Shown here: positions 1 through 13,224 of the stretch, piece after piece
Numbering within the stretch: position 1 is the stretch's first letter
Layout of the letters: each line of letters starts with the position of its first letter
Source: CAYRJD01 sp965247395
Lineage (GTDB): Bacteria; Actinomycetota; Acidimicrobiia; Acidimicrobiales; Poriferisodalaceae
Assembly: GCA_965247395.1 (NCBI GenBank)
Contig: OZ252012.1
Location: forward strand, 806,001-870,000
Direction: 5' to 3'
Length of the DNA stretch: 64,000 nucleotides
The notes under the pieces: generated by a model
The model's input: only the letters and a program-made list of their open reading frames with translations
The model's database searches: none
Told to the model about the DNA's origin: nothing
Program-made: the position numbers and the translations under genes

Positions 1-466
1 TTACCAACACCATTGCGAACAACAGTGCGGGCAACACTTGAAAGAACTCGGTAATTCGCACGAGCATGCTGCCGACCCACCCGCTGTAGTAGCCAGCTAG
101 CGACCCGATGGTCACTCCGATAACAACCACCATCGCAGCGGCAACTGCGGCAACTGTCAGACTCGTAGCACCACCGGTCAGGACGCCAGCAAGAACATCA
201 CGCCCCAAGTAGTCGGTTCCTAGAAGAGCTTGAGAAACCTCGCCAGGTGGCATTAACGGCCGCGCAATGATCTCTCGAGGGTCGTTGGAGTACAGCAGCG
301 GACCCAAAAATGTCATCGCGATGATCCCGACCAAAAGCACCACGCCCACCACGGCTGCCTTGTTTCGCAGAAACAGCCGCAGCGTTTCCTGCCCCGGGCT
401 CGCAAGGCCGCGCCCTGCCTGGTCTTGACTCACAAGGTCACGGCTCGGCAGTTCTTCACTAAGCAC
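1..466 (-). CDS. dppC: Peptide/nickel ABC transporter permease, DppC/OppC type (3' end outside window)
   Basis: This is the N-terminal 155 residues of an inner-membrane permease of the oligopeptide/dipeptide importer family; the C-terminus lies beyond base 1. After a roughly 40-residue cytoplasmic N-terminus there is one membrane segment (AAVVGVVLLVGIIAMTFLGP). The family motif LGTDYLGRDVL precedes the permease core. The GTG start at 464-466 overlaps the stop of the dppB gene (GTGCTTAG), which implies translational coupling. Gene order (binding protein, DppB, DppC) is that of a Dpp/Opp operon, so ATPase genes are expected further left. The transported substrate cannot be read from this sequence. 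Confidence 0.85.
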   Translation of the reverse strand, partial: MLSEELPSRDLVSQDQAGRGLASPGQETLRLFLRNKAAVVGVVLLVGIIAMTFLGPLLYSNDPREIIARPLMPPGEVSQALLGTDYLGRDVLAGVLTGGATSLTVAAVAAAMVVVIGVTIGSLAGYYSGWVGSMLVRITEFFQVLPALLFAMVLV

Positions 467-1442
467 GAGACTTACCACTCACTCGGATGCGCGGGTCAAT
501 GACGGTGTAGAGCAGATCGGTCAGCAAGTTGGCAACTATCACCATCACCGCTGAGACGAGCAATACGCCGAGCAGTACGGAAGTGTCGCGCCGCAGAATC
601 GAATCAAACGCAAGCCTTCCCAACCCCGGCCAGTTAAAAACTGTCTCAACTAGCAAAGCGCCAGACAAAAGCGCTCCGAACTGCAAGCCAGCCACCGTGA
701 CCAATGGAATGACGGCGTTGCGAAGCGCATGCTTATAGACCACCACTCTCTCGCTCAACCCTTTAGCGCGAGCGGTGCGGATGTAGTCCGACTCCAGTAC
801 CTCCAGCATCGACGCGCGCGAAAGTCGGCTGTATTGAGCCAGATAAATCAGCCCCAGCGTCAGCGCTGGAAGTATCAGGTGTTCGGCTATGTCCACCGAA
901 GTACCAATTATTCCTGCGGAATAGGTGACATCGTGCCAACCCTGCACCGGCAGTAACTGCCAGGTTGAGGCGAACAAGATCACCAACATGATGCCGGTCC
1001 AGAACACGGGCATCGAAAACCCCACCAATGCCAGCACTGTGGATGCGTGGCTAGCCGGACTCTCAGGGCGGCGAGCGGTTGCAACTCCCACCAACGTTCC
1101 TACTCCGATTGCGAATGTCAAAGCAGAGCCCACCAGCAGGATCGTGGGCCACATTCTCGCGGCAATCAGCGAAGTCACTGATTGGTTAAAGAAATAAGAA
1201 TCGCCTAGATCTCCAGTGGCGACACGGCCCATATAGGTAGCGAGCTGAACTACAAAAGGCCTATCTAGTCCGTACTGAGAGCGAATCTGCTCAACTAGTT
1301 CAGGATCACCAGCGCCACTTTCCCCAATAATCACCGTGGCAGGGTCGCCCGGCGTGATGTGAATGAGCAGGAAGTTGAGAGCGATCACTGCGAAGATGAG
1401 CCCAATTGCTTGGGCCACTCTTGCAGCGATCGTTCGTAGCAT
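459..1442 (-). CDS. dppB: Peptide/nickel ABC transporter permease, DppB type
   Basis: A 327-residue inner-membrane permease with an N-terminal membrane segment followed by the motif HITPGDPA, then the periplasmic loop and five further hydrophobic segments. The binding-protein-dependent transport signature region is visible around SDYIRTARAKGLS, where the EAA loop docks on the ATPase. Length is typical for DppB. The ATG at 1440-1442 is preferred over an in-frame TTG three bases upstream. It lies about 40 bases downstream of the binding-protein gene and overlaps dppC, so the three form one operon. It should pair with DppC to form the translocation pore. Confidence 0.88.
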   Translation of the reverse strand: MLRTIAARVAQAIGLIFAVIALNFLLIHITPGDPATVIIGESGAGDPELVEQIRSQYGLDRPFVVQLATYMGRVATGDLGDSYFFNQSVTSLIAARMWPTILLVGSALTFAIGVGTLVGVATARRPESPASHASTVLALVGFSMPVFWTGIMLVILFASTWQLLPVQGWHDVTYSAGIIGTSVDIAEHLILPALTLGLIYLAQYSRLSRASMLEVLESDYIRTARAKGLSERVVVYKHALRNAVIPLVTVAGLQFGALLSGALLVETVFNWPGLGRLAFDSILRRDTSVLLGVLLVSAVMVIVANLLTDLLYTVIDPRIRVSGKSRA

Positions 1443-1481
1443 CAAGCTGCGCGATCGCGTCAGTTGTAAAGGGGTGTGTGG

Positions 1482-3140
1482 CTATTGCTCCAGCCACACG
1501 TTAATCATCGGAGACATCAAGCCCCAGATGGTGTCTGATGGCGGGCTCTTCACCGCTGGGGTGGATGCCTGCCAGAACGGTGGAGACGTCAAGAAGTAGA
1601 TCGGAACATCTTCTGCCACGATCTCCTGGAACTGAGCGTAAAGCCCTGCTCTTACCCCTTGGTCTAGCTCTTGGCCAGCGGCGGTAAGAAGGCGATCAAC
1701 TTCAGGATTGGAGTAACCGGTGTTGTTCGTCCAGATAACGCCAACGCGGTTGTCGCTTAGGTAGGTGCGGTGCACACCGATGACCGGGTCACCCCAGTTC
1801 CAGACGTTGTTGATAGTCATTTGGAACTCGCTCGAAGAAATGCGCTGCGCCCATGTCGGGAAGTCAGGAGACACGCTCAGCTCCACCTCAATGCCGGCAT
1901 CGCCTAGCGCTTGCACCACATATTCGGCGAGCACAACCTGTGCGGGCGGTATGTAGTCGATGGTGAGTTCCAGTTCGCCTTCGGCGTAGCCCGCCTCGGC
2001 AAGTAGCTCTATGGCTCGCTCTATGTTCTTGTCATAGTGGTTGATGCTGTCGCTATAGAAGGGGCTGGCAGTCGCGATACCGGTAGGTGCGGGAAACGTG
2101 AGCCCAAGTTCGATGACATCAGCTAGGAAGTCACGGTCAACTGCGTAAGCGATTGCTTGACGCACTCGTTTGTCCGACAGCGCTGGATCGTTCACGTTAA
2201 ATTCCAACCACTGGATCTGGCCAATGGCCTCGTGTCCCATAGATGTCACTTCAACATCTGCGTTGTCCATTAAGCGCAAGACGTTTGCTTGTGGCCCAAG
2301 CGTGGCCGACAGGTGAGTCGTCCCGTTTTCAAGACCTAGAACAATTGAAGCGGCATCGGGAGTGATCTCAATAACGATGCCTGCAAGACATGGGGCGCCT
2401 TCAATGAAGAAGTCCTCAAAGCGTTCCATCCGGATGATGGAACCTGCCTGATATTCGACCAGCCTGAATGGCCCTGAGCCGACGAAATTCTCGGTGTTGC
2501 GTGGGTGAGACTTGATGTCTTGGCCATCGTCAAAAATGTGTTTGGGGATGATTGGCAACAAGCCAGGCGACATTGCCAGCAGGATCGCCGGATGTGGCTG
2601 GCTCAAGTTGATGACCACCGTTTGATCGTTGGGCGTGTCAACGCTTGTTACCGGGGCGAACATCGGCTTGAACGGGTGATTTGCCTGCACCGTCAAAATA
2701 GAGAAAGCCACATCGGCGGACGTGATCGGCATCCCGTCGTGAAATACGGCGCCGCTGACCAGGTTCAGAGTGACAGACAGTCCGTCATCGGCGATCTCCC
2801 AGCTTTCCGCCAGGTAGGGCATCGGGTTGTAGTCAGCGTCGTAGAGCAGTGGGCTGGCGTTCAGCTGAGTGCCGGGCACTGCGGTGGCGTAGCCGGACTG
2901 CACGGCGCCGTTGAAGTGCCGAGGAACTTGGGTGCTACCAATGATCAGCGTGCCGTCTCGGTTTGCGCCGTTGTTGCATCGTGCTTCGCCACTGGCCGCT
3001 TGCGCCGTCGTAGCTGTCGTAGCTGTCGATTCATCACTAGCGGCGGTGCTTGAGTCGTCATCGCTTCCACAAGACGCGGCTATGAGGGTAAAGACAACAA
3101 GCAATGCCAATGCAGACCGTTTTTTTAGAATCGCTCTCAC
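1482..3140 (-). CDS. Extracellular solute-binding lipoprotein, family 5 (peptide/nickel)
   Basis: A 552-residue lipoprotein that captures substrate for the adjacent DppB/DppC permeases. The N-terminus has a positively charged start, a hydrophobic segment and the lipobox LIAASC, followed by an Asp/Ser/Thr-rich linker. The body shows SBP_bac_5 hallmarks: PYLAESWEIADDGLSVT, the KRVRQAIAYAVDR stretch and a C-terminal FQEIVAEDVP region. The GTG start is supported by an AGGAGG Shine-Dalgarno sequence (complement of 3148-3154) about eight bases upstream. It is the first gene of the operon. Peptide, nickel or other ligands are all possible in this family. Confidence 0.88.
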   Translation of the reverse strand: MRAILKKRSALALLVVFTLIAASCGSDDDSSTAASDESTATTATTAQAASGEARCNNGANRDGTLIIGSTQVPRHFNGAVQSGYATAVPGTQLNASPLLYDADYNPMPYLAESWEIADDGLSVTLNLVSGAVFHDGMPITSADVAFSILTVQANHPFKPMFAPVTSVDTPNDQTVVINLSQPHPAILLAMSPGLLPIIPKHIFDDGQDIKSHPRNTENFVGSGPFRLVEYQAGSIIRMERFEDFFIEGAPCLAGIVIEITPDAASIVLGLENGTTHLSATLGPQANVLRLMDNADVEVTSMGHEAIGQIQWLEFNVNDPALSDKRVRQAIAYAVDRDFLADVIELGLTFPAPTGIATASPFYSDSINHYDKNIERAIELLAEAGYAEGELELTIDYIPPAQVVLAEYVVQALGDAGIEVELSVSPDFPTWAQRISSSEFQMTINNVWNWGDPVIGVHRTYLSDNRVGVIWTNNTGYSNPEVDRLLTAAGQELDQGVRAGLYAQFQEIVAEDVPIYFLTSPPFWQASTPAVKSPPSDTIWGLMSPMINVWLEQ

Positions 3141-3355
3141 GTTTCAAGTCCTCCTAGATAGATAGCGGCATAGTAGCACTGAATGCAGCAAGGCTTGGCA
3201 TTTTGTAAGACCGGGCTTTTGGGTAAAACCGGCTTCTAGCGGACCGGCCGATAGATCAATAGAAGGTCACCCGCAGCTTGGCGGCACTCGCGACTTGGCG
3301 TATTGAACAGCACGGTTTGAACAGCATTGTCAGGCGCCACACGCTCAAACCCAAA

Positions 3356-3406
3356 CAACCCCCACCGGCTCGATCAGTGTGAACCGATCAAAGCCAGTGG
3401 AGGTTG
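3356..3406 (-). terminator. Strong intrinsic terminator of the rRNA operon
   Basis: About 33 bases after the 5S gene the minus-strand transcript can form a stem of roughly 20 base pairs with a single bulge and a ten-base loop. The left arm begins CAACCTCCACTGGC and the right arm ends GCCGGTGGGGGTTG. It is followed by TTTGGGTTT rather than a pure U tract. Position and strength fit the end of the rRNA transcription unit. The rest of 3141-3438 holds the dppA ribosome binding site and no gene that I can see. Confidence 0.8.
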
Positions 3407-3438
3407 CTATTTGCGATATCTCTATCGACTTGTTTAAA

Positions 3439-3554
<116 letters not shown>

Positions 3555-3582
3555 GAACTCATAAATTCTCAAGTGCTTGCTG

Positions 3583-3597
3583 TAGTGATGCACAAGC
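3583..3597 (-). other. 23S processing stem, 3' arm
   Basis: The minus strand here reads GCTTGTGCATCACTA in the 23S-5S spacer. It is complementary, with one G-U pair, to the sequence at 6807-6821 just before the 23S gene. Pairing of sequences flanking 23S is the usual RNase III processing stem. The 23S-5S spacer (3555-3636) otherwise holds no gene. Confidence 0.7.
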
Positions 3598-3636
3598 GGC
3601 GATTTTCCTTTGTTTAGGTCAACCGCCTCAACGAGG

Positions 3637-6755
<3,119 letters not shown>

Positions 6756-6806
6756 CTCGAAGAATCAAAAATAACTTCAAAACAAGTTTGAAATTAAATT
6801 ATTGAT

Positions 6807-6821
6807 GCTCGTGCATCACTA
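6807..6821 (-). other. 23S processing stem, 5' arm (in 16S-23S spacer)
   Basis: The minus strand reads TAGTGATGCACGAGC and pairs with the arm at 3583-3597 to close a stem around 23S rRNA. The 16S-23S spacer (6756-6970, about 215 bases) is AT-rich next to 23S and encodes no tRNA. Confidence 0.7.
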
Positions 6822-6857
6822 TACAATTATCAAAAATCATGCCAACAAAGTGGCGTA

Positions 6858-6906
6858 ATAACGCACCGCTTCTTGGCAGCAGAACAGAGAACGAACGCAC
6901 CAGTGC
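6858..6906 (-). other. 16S processing stem, 3' arm
   Basis: This part of the spacer is an imperfect inverted copy of 8748-8797 in the leader. Blocks such as CTCTGTTCTG, CAAGAAGCG and TGCGTTAT are shared in inverted orientation, giving a long stem of roughly 40 base pairs with a few mismatches around 16S rRNA. This is the expected RNase III substrate. Confidence 0.75.
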
Positions 6907-6966
6907 TTCAACTGAGAATCTCCTGAGATCTAACAATCAAAATGATTACTAGATCGAGAGGTGACT

Positions 6967-8494
<1,528 letters not shown>

Positions 8495-8542
8495 GACCTT
8501 GCTGGTAGTCAAGCCACCGAAGCGGTTTAACTGATCAGCACG

Positions 8543-8554
8543 ATCAAAAGAGCC
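8543..8554 (-). promoter_or_regulatory. boxA-like antitermination site in rRNA leader
   Basis: The minus strand reads GGCTCTTTTGAT, close to the bacterial boxA core YGCTCTTT, about 50 bases before 16S. A GAGGG/CCCTC hairpin with a six-base loop lies immediately upstream at 8568-8583. A role in NusB/S10-mediated antitermination is inferred from position and sequence. Confidence 0.5.
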
Positions 8555-8747
8555 TTTGCTATTCAGAGAGGGAAAAAACCCTCCGCTACAGCAACTGGCT
8601 GGAATTGTGCAACGCCACGGAATCGATGAGATCGATCGATGACGCTGCATTAAAACGTTTGCGCCATCCGGCTGCAGATGCAGTCGATGACGCGATTTAG
8701 TGGTTCGACCAGCGACTACTGCATTTGCAAGTAGTTGCCGATCGCCC

Positions 8748-8797
8748 GCACTGGCGTTTATCGTCCTCTGTTCTGTTGTCAAGAAGCGCTGCGTTAT
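8748..8797 (-). other. 16S processing stem, 5' arm (rRNA leader)
   Basis: Inverted partner of 6858-6906. Because this segment must be transcribed to form the stem, transcription has to begin upstream of about 8800, giving a leader of several hundred bases. Further hairpins lie beyond it (GTGCACG/CGTGCAC arms near 8802-8842 and GGAGG/CCTCC near 8844-8859). Confidence 0.75.
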
Positions 8798-8906
8798 CGC
8801 AGCGGTGCACGTTGCCGTCGGCGTTTTAAAACCGTCGTGCACCGGAGGCACCTGCCTCCCGTAGCGGCAACTGCAAAGCAGTCAACCGCTGTTAAGAGGA
8901 GTGCTG

Positions 8907-8935
8907 ATACTAGAGGATTGGCGAGGCCATCGCAA
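8907..8935 (-). promoter_or_regulatory. Candidate rRNA promoter
   Basis: On the minus strand TTGCGA and TAGTAT are separated by 17 bases, a reasonable -35/-10 pair. It lies upstream of the leader processing arm, as required. Each hexamer matches the consensus at four of six positions, so this is only a candidate. The rest of 8860-9044 shows no gene. Confidence 0.4.
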
Positions 8936-9044
8936 CCTATTCTCGCAACAGGGGGCGTCATCGGTAACGCACCGGGCAGTTAACAAGTTTGCTAGCCAAG
9001 CTGGTTGCACTATTTGCTCACCCATTGACCCAACTGGCAGCCAG

Positions 9045-10322
9045 CTAAACGGTTACTACGTGCCAGGTCTTCTTGCCGCGGCGCAACAGAACGAAGCTGT
9101 CGTGCAACACGTCCGCGGTTTCGATCGTGCGCTCGGTGTCGGTCACGCGCTCACCATTTACATAGATGCCGCCCTCGGAGATCGCGCGGCGTGCATCTCC
9201 CTTGCTCTTTGCTAGCTCGGTGCCAGCCAGCACGTCGATTAGCTGCGCTCCAACACCGGCGAGCTCGCTGGTCGGTACTTCTTTTGCCACGAAGCTGAGC
9301 GCTTGGGCTGACACCTCACGCACGTCGATCTGAGACCCAAACAACATCTCCGCGGCTTGCGAAGCGGCTTGCGCGTTCTGTTCTCCGTGAACCAATGTGG
9401 TCAGCTCATCTGCCAGGCGGCGTTGCCCCAAGCGGCGAGACGGATCGGCCATGTGCCCGCGCGCAATCTCAGCAATCTCACTCAGGCTCAAAAATGTCAG
9501 CTTCGCCAGTAGCGGTTCCACCTCGTTGTCTGCCACTCCTATCCAGGCCTGATGAAACCGGTACGGACTCATGTGATCGGAACTGAGCCAGATGGTTTCA
9601 CCGCCTGCGGTCTTGCCGTACTTGGTTCCATCCGAGCGGGTCAGCAGAGGCCATGTCAAAGCGTGCGCCTGACGACCGAGTCGCCGGCGGATTAGATCAA
9701 CTCCCAGCACCACGTTGCCCCACTGATCGGAGCCGCCCACCTGAAGCTCGCATTCTGCGTTTTCGGCTAGCCACAAGAAGTCGTATGCCTGCAACAGCAT
9801 GTAGCTGAACTCGGTATACGACAGCCCCTCGCCCTCCGACATTCGCGACCGCACCGCTTCCTTGCCCACCATCTGATTGACGGTCACGTGCTTGCCTACG
9901 TCGCGCAGAAACTCAAGCACACCAACGCCGACGGTCCATGCACGGTTGTCAAGCAGTTGGGCTGGCGCTTTGGGATCTTCAAAGTCCACAAACTGACGCA
10001 GCTGTGGAACGATGCCTTCCATGTTCTTAGCCAGGGTGTCATCGTCTAGCAACGATCGTTCGTCTGAACGCCCGCTGGGATCGCCGATCATTCCGGTAGC
10101 ACCGCCCGCCACACAGATGGGTTTGTGTCCGGCCAACTGGAAGCGCCGCAGCATCAGCAGACCCATCAGATTCCCGACATGCAAGCTTGCTGCGGTCGGA
10201 TCAAAGCCGCAATAAAGCGTGATCGGCCCTGCCGCTAGCCGTTGGGCAAAGGCATCACGATCGGTGGTGTCGCCAATTAGCCCGCGTGCCGTCAAGTCAT
10301 CTAACAGATCCACGACGCACAT
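9045..10322 (-). CDS. tyrS: Tyrosyl-tRNA synthetase
   Basis: A 425-residue cytoplasmic class I aminoacyl-tRNA synthetase that charges tRNA-Tyr. The HIGH-like motif HVGN is at residues 48-51 and the KMSKS-equivalent loop KYGKT at 234-238. The tyrosine-binding region contains YMLLQAYDF and GGSDQWGN. A C-terminal S4 RNA-binding domain starts near residue 355 (AISEGGIYVNGERV). Length is normal. The start is ATG at 10320-10322; a GTG two codons downstream is an alternative. It is separated by 83 bases from the ABC permease gene upstream. No T-box leader is visible in that gap. Confidence 0.96.
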   Translation of the reverse strand: MCVVDLLDDLTARGLIGDTTDRDAFAQRLAAGPITLYCGFDPTAASLHVGNLMGLLMLRRFQLAGHKPICVAGGATGMIGDPSGRSDERSLLDDDTLAKNMEGIVPQLRQFVDFEDPKAPAQLLDNRAWTVGVGVLEFLRDVGKHVTVNQMVGKEAVRSRMSEGEGLSYTEFSYMLLQAYDFLWLAENAECELQVGGSDQWGNVVLGVDLIRRRLGRQAHALTWPLLTRSDGTKYGKTAGGETIWLSSDHMSPYRFHQAWIGVADNEVEPLLAKLTFLSLSEIAEIARGHMADPSRRLGQRRLADELTTLVHGEQNAQAASQAAEMLFGSQIDVREVSAQALSFVAKEVPTSELAGVGAQLIDVLAGTELAKSKGDARRAISEGGIYVNGERVTDTERTIETADVLHDSFVLLRRGKKTWHVVTV

Positions 10323-10405
10323 TGTGCCGTGCTACCCAAGTCAAGCCGTGTTGCTGGCTAAAGTTGTCTCTACTAACTAGCGACAACTGACGAGCCGTTG
10401 TTGGC

Positions 10406-11248
10406 TTAGCGCTTGCGCGGCACCCACTGGAATCGCCGCAACGCAACGAGCGCTCCGAAAGCTCCCCAAGCGGCTATCACGAGCAGGTCTTGCCATGGCC
10501 ATGTCACGCCTGTCACCGTCGGATTGAACCCCTCGCCTAACGCGTGCGCCACGTGCTTAATGGGGAAGACGTCTCCAATGAACGTGACAACAGCGGGGGA
10601 ATCCTCAGTGGTCTGGAAGAACACGTCCGACACGAAATACAACGGCAGCACAAACATGTTGGTCACCGCTGGTGCCGCTGTTTCACTGCCGATGATGGTG
10701 CTCATCGCCAACGCGAGGGCGCTGAATGCCGGAGCAGCTATCAAGACCGTTAGCAGCAACACCGGCATAGCGGCCAGGCGCAAAGACACGTCATACACGA
10801 TCCAGCCAACGCTGATTAGCAGTACCGACATAAACAACACGATCAGCAGGCCCGCTACCAATTCGCCGATGACATAAGTGCTGGGCCGTAGTGGTGAACC
10901 GCGCAGGCGCTTAAGTAGGCCATTCTCACGTCGGTAGACGTTTGCGATAGCGAGGTTCACCGTCGTGGCCGACACCAGGGCTAACGCCAGAATGCCTGGC
11001 ACGTAGAACGTGGCAAGCCGAACAGGCTCATCGTCCCCATCGATGCGAATCATTTCGTTGCCGAAGATTGCGGTGAAGATCAGCAGGAACAACAGTGGCA
11101 GCACGACCGTAAAGAAAGAAGCGGCCGGGTTACGCCTGAGCGCAAGCAGGTTGTAACGAGTCAGCGTGCCTAGTTGAGCCAGAGAGCTCGTGGTCGGTCT
11201 GGCCGGCTTAGCTAACTGGTCGGCCTGGTTAGCGACTGGGCTAGTCAT
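10406..11248 (-). CDS. ABC-2 type transporter permease
   Basis: A membrane protein of about 280 residues with six hydrophobic segments and the ABC-2 signature region (RRENGLLKRLRGSPLRPSTY), partner of the ATPase encoded just upstream. I chose the ATG at 11246-11248, which overlaps the ATPase stop by eight bases (ATGACTAG), over a longer reading that overlaps it by 53. The N-terminus holds an imperfect repeat (VANQADQLAKPA). Such pairs export drugs, lipids or polymers; the substrate is unknown. Confidence 0.85.
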   Translation of the reverse strand: MTSPVANQADQLAKPARPTTSSLAQLGTLTRYNLLALRRNPAASFFTVVLPLLFLLIFTAIFGNEMIRIDGDDEPVRLATFYVPGILALALVSATTVNLAIANVYRRENGLLKRLRGSPLRPSTYVIGELVAGLLIVLFMSVLLISVGWIVYDVSLRLAAMPVLLLTVLIAAPAFSALALAMSTIIGSETAAPAVTNMFVLPLYFVSDVFFQTTEDSPAVVTFIGDVFPIKHVAHALGEGFNPTVTGVTWPWQDLLVIAAWGAFGALVALRRFQWVPRKR

Positions 11249-12218
11249 GCCGTGGCCCTGTAGTGGCTGCTGAATTATTACTAGTGCGTTCAATCAGCGC
11301 CAGATAGCTTTGTTCAAGGTCGGGTGGTTCAACAGCCAGCGTCTTAGCAATGGCATCGCTGTTTGGCAAAGCCAGCAGCTCTCGCAATACCTCCGCAATG
11401 TTGTCGGTCAAGACCTGCGTGCGATCGCCGTCTGGCGTGTGAATCGTCGCCCCTGATTTACCCGCCACTGAATTACCTGCCGTCAGGGTTGCACCCCAAC
11501 TGATCCTCGTCTGCAGTCCGGCTTGTTTCACTATCTCATTAGGTGTGCCGCCGCCAACTATGCGCCCTTCAGCGATGATCGCTATGCGGTCCGCCAGGTG
11601 CTGTGCCTCATCCATGTAGTGAGTGGTCAGCAGCACTGTCATGCCGAGGTTTCGCAGGTCGCTGATCATCTCCCAGGCCGTGTGCCGTGCGCCAGGGTCA
11701 AACCCGGTAGTGGGCTCATCTAAAAACACGAGCTCGGGGTTGCCCACCAGTGCCATCGCTACGTCCAAGCGACGCTTCTCACCGCCTGACAACTTGGTGG
11801 TGCGAGTTTCTTGAACCTTCGTAAGCCCGACTAACTCCACCAACTCATCAACCGGACGTGGGTTGCTGTAGTAACTGGCGAACAGCTTTATGAATTCAGC
11901 CGCCGTCAGATCACCATCGGGTGCGGACTCTTGCAACACGATGCCGATGCGATCGCGCCAGGCGCGACCAGCGTGCTGAGGGTCAACGCCTAACACCGAC
12001 ACGCGACCAGCTGCGGGCTTTATGTATCCCTCCAAGACTTCGAGAGCGCTGGTTTTGCCAGCGCCGTTAGGTCCTAAGAAGGCCAGAATCTCACCGGCTT
12101 GAACCTGCAGATCGATGCCTTTGACGGCTTCAACATCGCCGTAGCGCACCACTAAGCCTTCGACATCAATCGCCAGCCCTGGGTTGTTGGGCGCTTGCCT
12201 AACAGGCACAGACTCCAC
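11241..12218 (-). CDS. ABC-2 type transporter ATPase (DrrA-like)
   Basis: A 325-residue ATPase with Walker A GPNGAGKT at residues 49-56, the signature LSGGEKRRL near 143, Walker B LVFLDEPTTGFD and a switch histidine in LLTTHYMDEAQ. The C-terminal extension of about 80 residues resembles DrrA/CcmA-type subunits. It starts with GTG, five bases after the small membrane gene. It powers the adjacent ABC-2 permease. Confidence 0.9.
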   Translation of the reverse strand: MESVPVRQAPNNPGLAIDVEGLVVRYGDVEAVKGIDLQVQAGEILAFLGPNGAGKTSALEVLEGYIKPAAGRVSVLGVDPQHAGRAWRDRIGIVLQESAPDGDLTAAEFIKLFASYYSNPRPVDELVELVGLTKVQETRTTKLSGGEKRRLDVAMALVGNPELVFLDEPTTGFDPGARHTAWEMISDLRNLGMTVLLTTHYMDEAQHLADRIAIIAEGRIVGGGTPNEIVKQAGLQTRISWGATLTAGNSVAGKSGATIHTPDGDRTQVLTDNIAEVLRELLALPNSDAIAKTLAVEPPDLEQSYLALIERTSNNSAATTGPRHD

Positions 12219-12223
12219 AGTCG

Positions 12224-12475
12224 CTATCGATCGGCCGGAGCGACGCCATCGACTGAGCGGTAACGCTCAGGATGAAGTACATGATGTCGCACGGTGGCGA
12301 AATAAAACAACACTGCCAGCGGACCGATCAGCACTATCAGCAGGATCCAGTTGCGGCGGCGATAGCCCGCTTGTGCGAAGCGTTCGGCGCCAACGCTTAG
12401 CACCGCAACGATGCCAGCGATGGAGATAACCGCTGCTATGGAGATGAGAACCCACAAAGCTGTTCCGGCAACCAT
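12224..12475 (-). CDS. Small two-helix membrane protein, PLDc_N-like
   Basis: An 83-residue protein with two predicted membrane helices. The second, with RRRNWILLIVLIGPLAVLFYF, resembles the PLDc_N domain (phospholipase D N-terminal membrane module) that is often found alone in actinobacteria. It ends five bases before the ABC ATPase start, so it is probably co-transcribed with the exporter. The function is unknown. Confidence 0.65.
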   Translation of the reverse strand: MVAGTALWVLISIAAVISIAGIVAVLSVGAERFAQAGYRRRNWILLIVLIGPLAVLFYFATVRHHVLHPERYRSVDGVAPADR

Positions 12476-12537
12476 TGCCTACAGATTACCGAGCTCACAG
12501 ATTACTGAGCTTAAAAATTACTGGGCCCGCGAATTAC
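12474..12537. repeat. 16-bp tandem repeat, four degenerate copies, carrying the Nudix stop codon
   Basis: On the minus strand a 16-base unit beginning GTAAT recurs four times (GTAATTCGCGGGCCCA, GTAATTTTTAAGCTCA, GTAATCTGTGAGCTCG, then a partial copy). The first copy contains the TAA stop of the Nudix gene. The array fills the gap to the next gene. Confidence 0.75.
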
Positions 12538-13205
12538 GGTCGGACCAGCGCAAAGCCATAGCGCGCGAGGCGCAACGTGCTTGCGTCAAGATCCAAAGCC
12601 GCTTCCCCAAGGTCGTTCTCGCCAACCCAGCGCAGCTGTTCGGATTCATGATTACCGCTCACCGCCGCATCGCTTGGTGCCTGAACCACATAGCGAACAT
12701 CCAAGTGGAGCGGACCTAGCGGGCCATCGTCGCCTTGGCTAGCTCTGTCAGCCTGGCTAGCCCGGTTAGCCAATCGGATATCCCTAAACACGTGCACGTC
12801 GATGTCGACCGGATCTCTGCTGACCTTCAATCCCACTATTCCGGTTTCCTCTTCGCACTCACGCAACGCCACGGCCGCCAGACAAGCATCACCGTCGGCA
12901 TGTCCGCCCGGCTGTAGCCATCGGCCAGCTTTTGCGTGCAACAGCACAAGGCCCGCATCGCAGCGGTGATTTACCACCCATGCCGAAGCCGTGAAATGGC
13001 CAGCCACGCAGCTCCTATACAGGGCATCGCTGTGCTGGGCTGCAAACCGCAGAACCTGGTCACGTGCGCTTAGTTGCGCCTCATCTTGCGGGGTGAATTC
13101 CTCGACAACCCCAACGGCATCTACTAACGACGCCGACGGCTGTAACCGCTCGTCCCCCGCCGACAGCCAGTGCGTTTTATCTAACGACTGGAAGGCTTTA
13201 GCCAC
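12534..13205 (-). CDS. Nudix hydrolase
   Basis: A 223-residue protein with a Nudix box beginning GGHADGD and ending RECEEETGI (about residues 97-119), which binds the metal and cleaves a nucleoside diphosphate linked to another group. The N-terminal part (residues 1-55) has no clear match. A short Ala/Ser/Gln/Asp repeat (NRASQADRASQGDDG) is inserted in a loop. The GTG start overlaps the argH stop by one base (TAGTGG), so it is coupled to the arginine operon, although no role in arginine synthesis is known for this family. The substrate is not predictable. Confidence 0.85.
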   Translation of the reverse strand: MAKAFQSLDKTHWLSAGDERLQPSASLVDAVGVVEEFTPQDEAQLSARDQVLRFAAQHSDALYRSCVAGHFTASAWVVNHRCDAGLVLLHAKAGRWLQPGGHADGDACLAAVALRECEEETGIVGLKVSRDPVDIDVHVFRDIRLANRASQADRASQGDDGPLGPLHLDVRYVVQAPSDAAVSGNHESEQLRWVGENDLGEAALDLDASTLRLARYGFALVRP

Positions 13206-13224
13206 TAGAAGGCCTTAGCTACTG
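13191..13224. repeat. 17-bp tandem duplication across the argH stop / Nudix start
   Basis: Two adjacent 17-base units match at 14 of 17 positions. Consequently the last argH codons (VAKAF) and the first Nudix codons (V-AKAF) are the same sequence read in different frames relative to the stop, with the argH TAG overlapping the Nudix GTG. Confidence 0.75.

Noticed and set aside
8755..8782. TTGACA and TAAACG with a 16-base spacer on the minus strand looked like the rRNA promoter.
   Set aside because: The site lies inside the leader arm that pairs with 6858-6906, which must itself be transcribed; a promoter further upstream is needed.
10360..10405. A GTTGTC/GACAAC inverted repeat before tyrS as a T-box or terminator.
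   Set aside because: The stem is only six pairs with a long loop and no U tract or T-box sequence.
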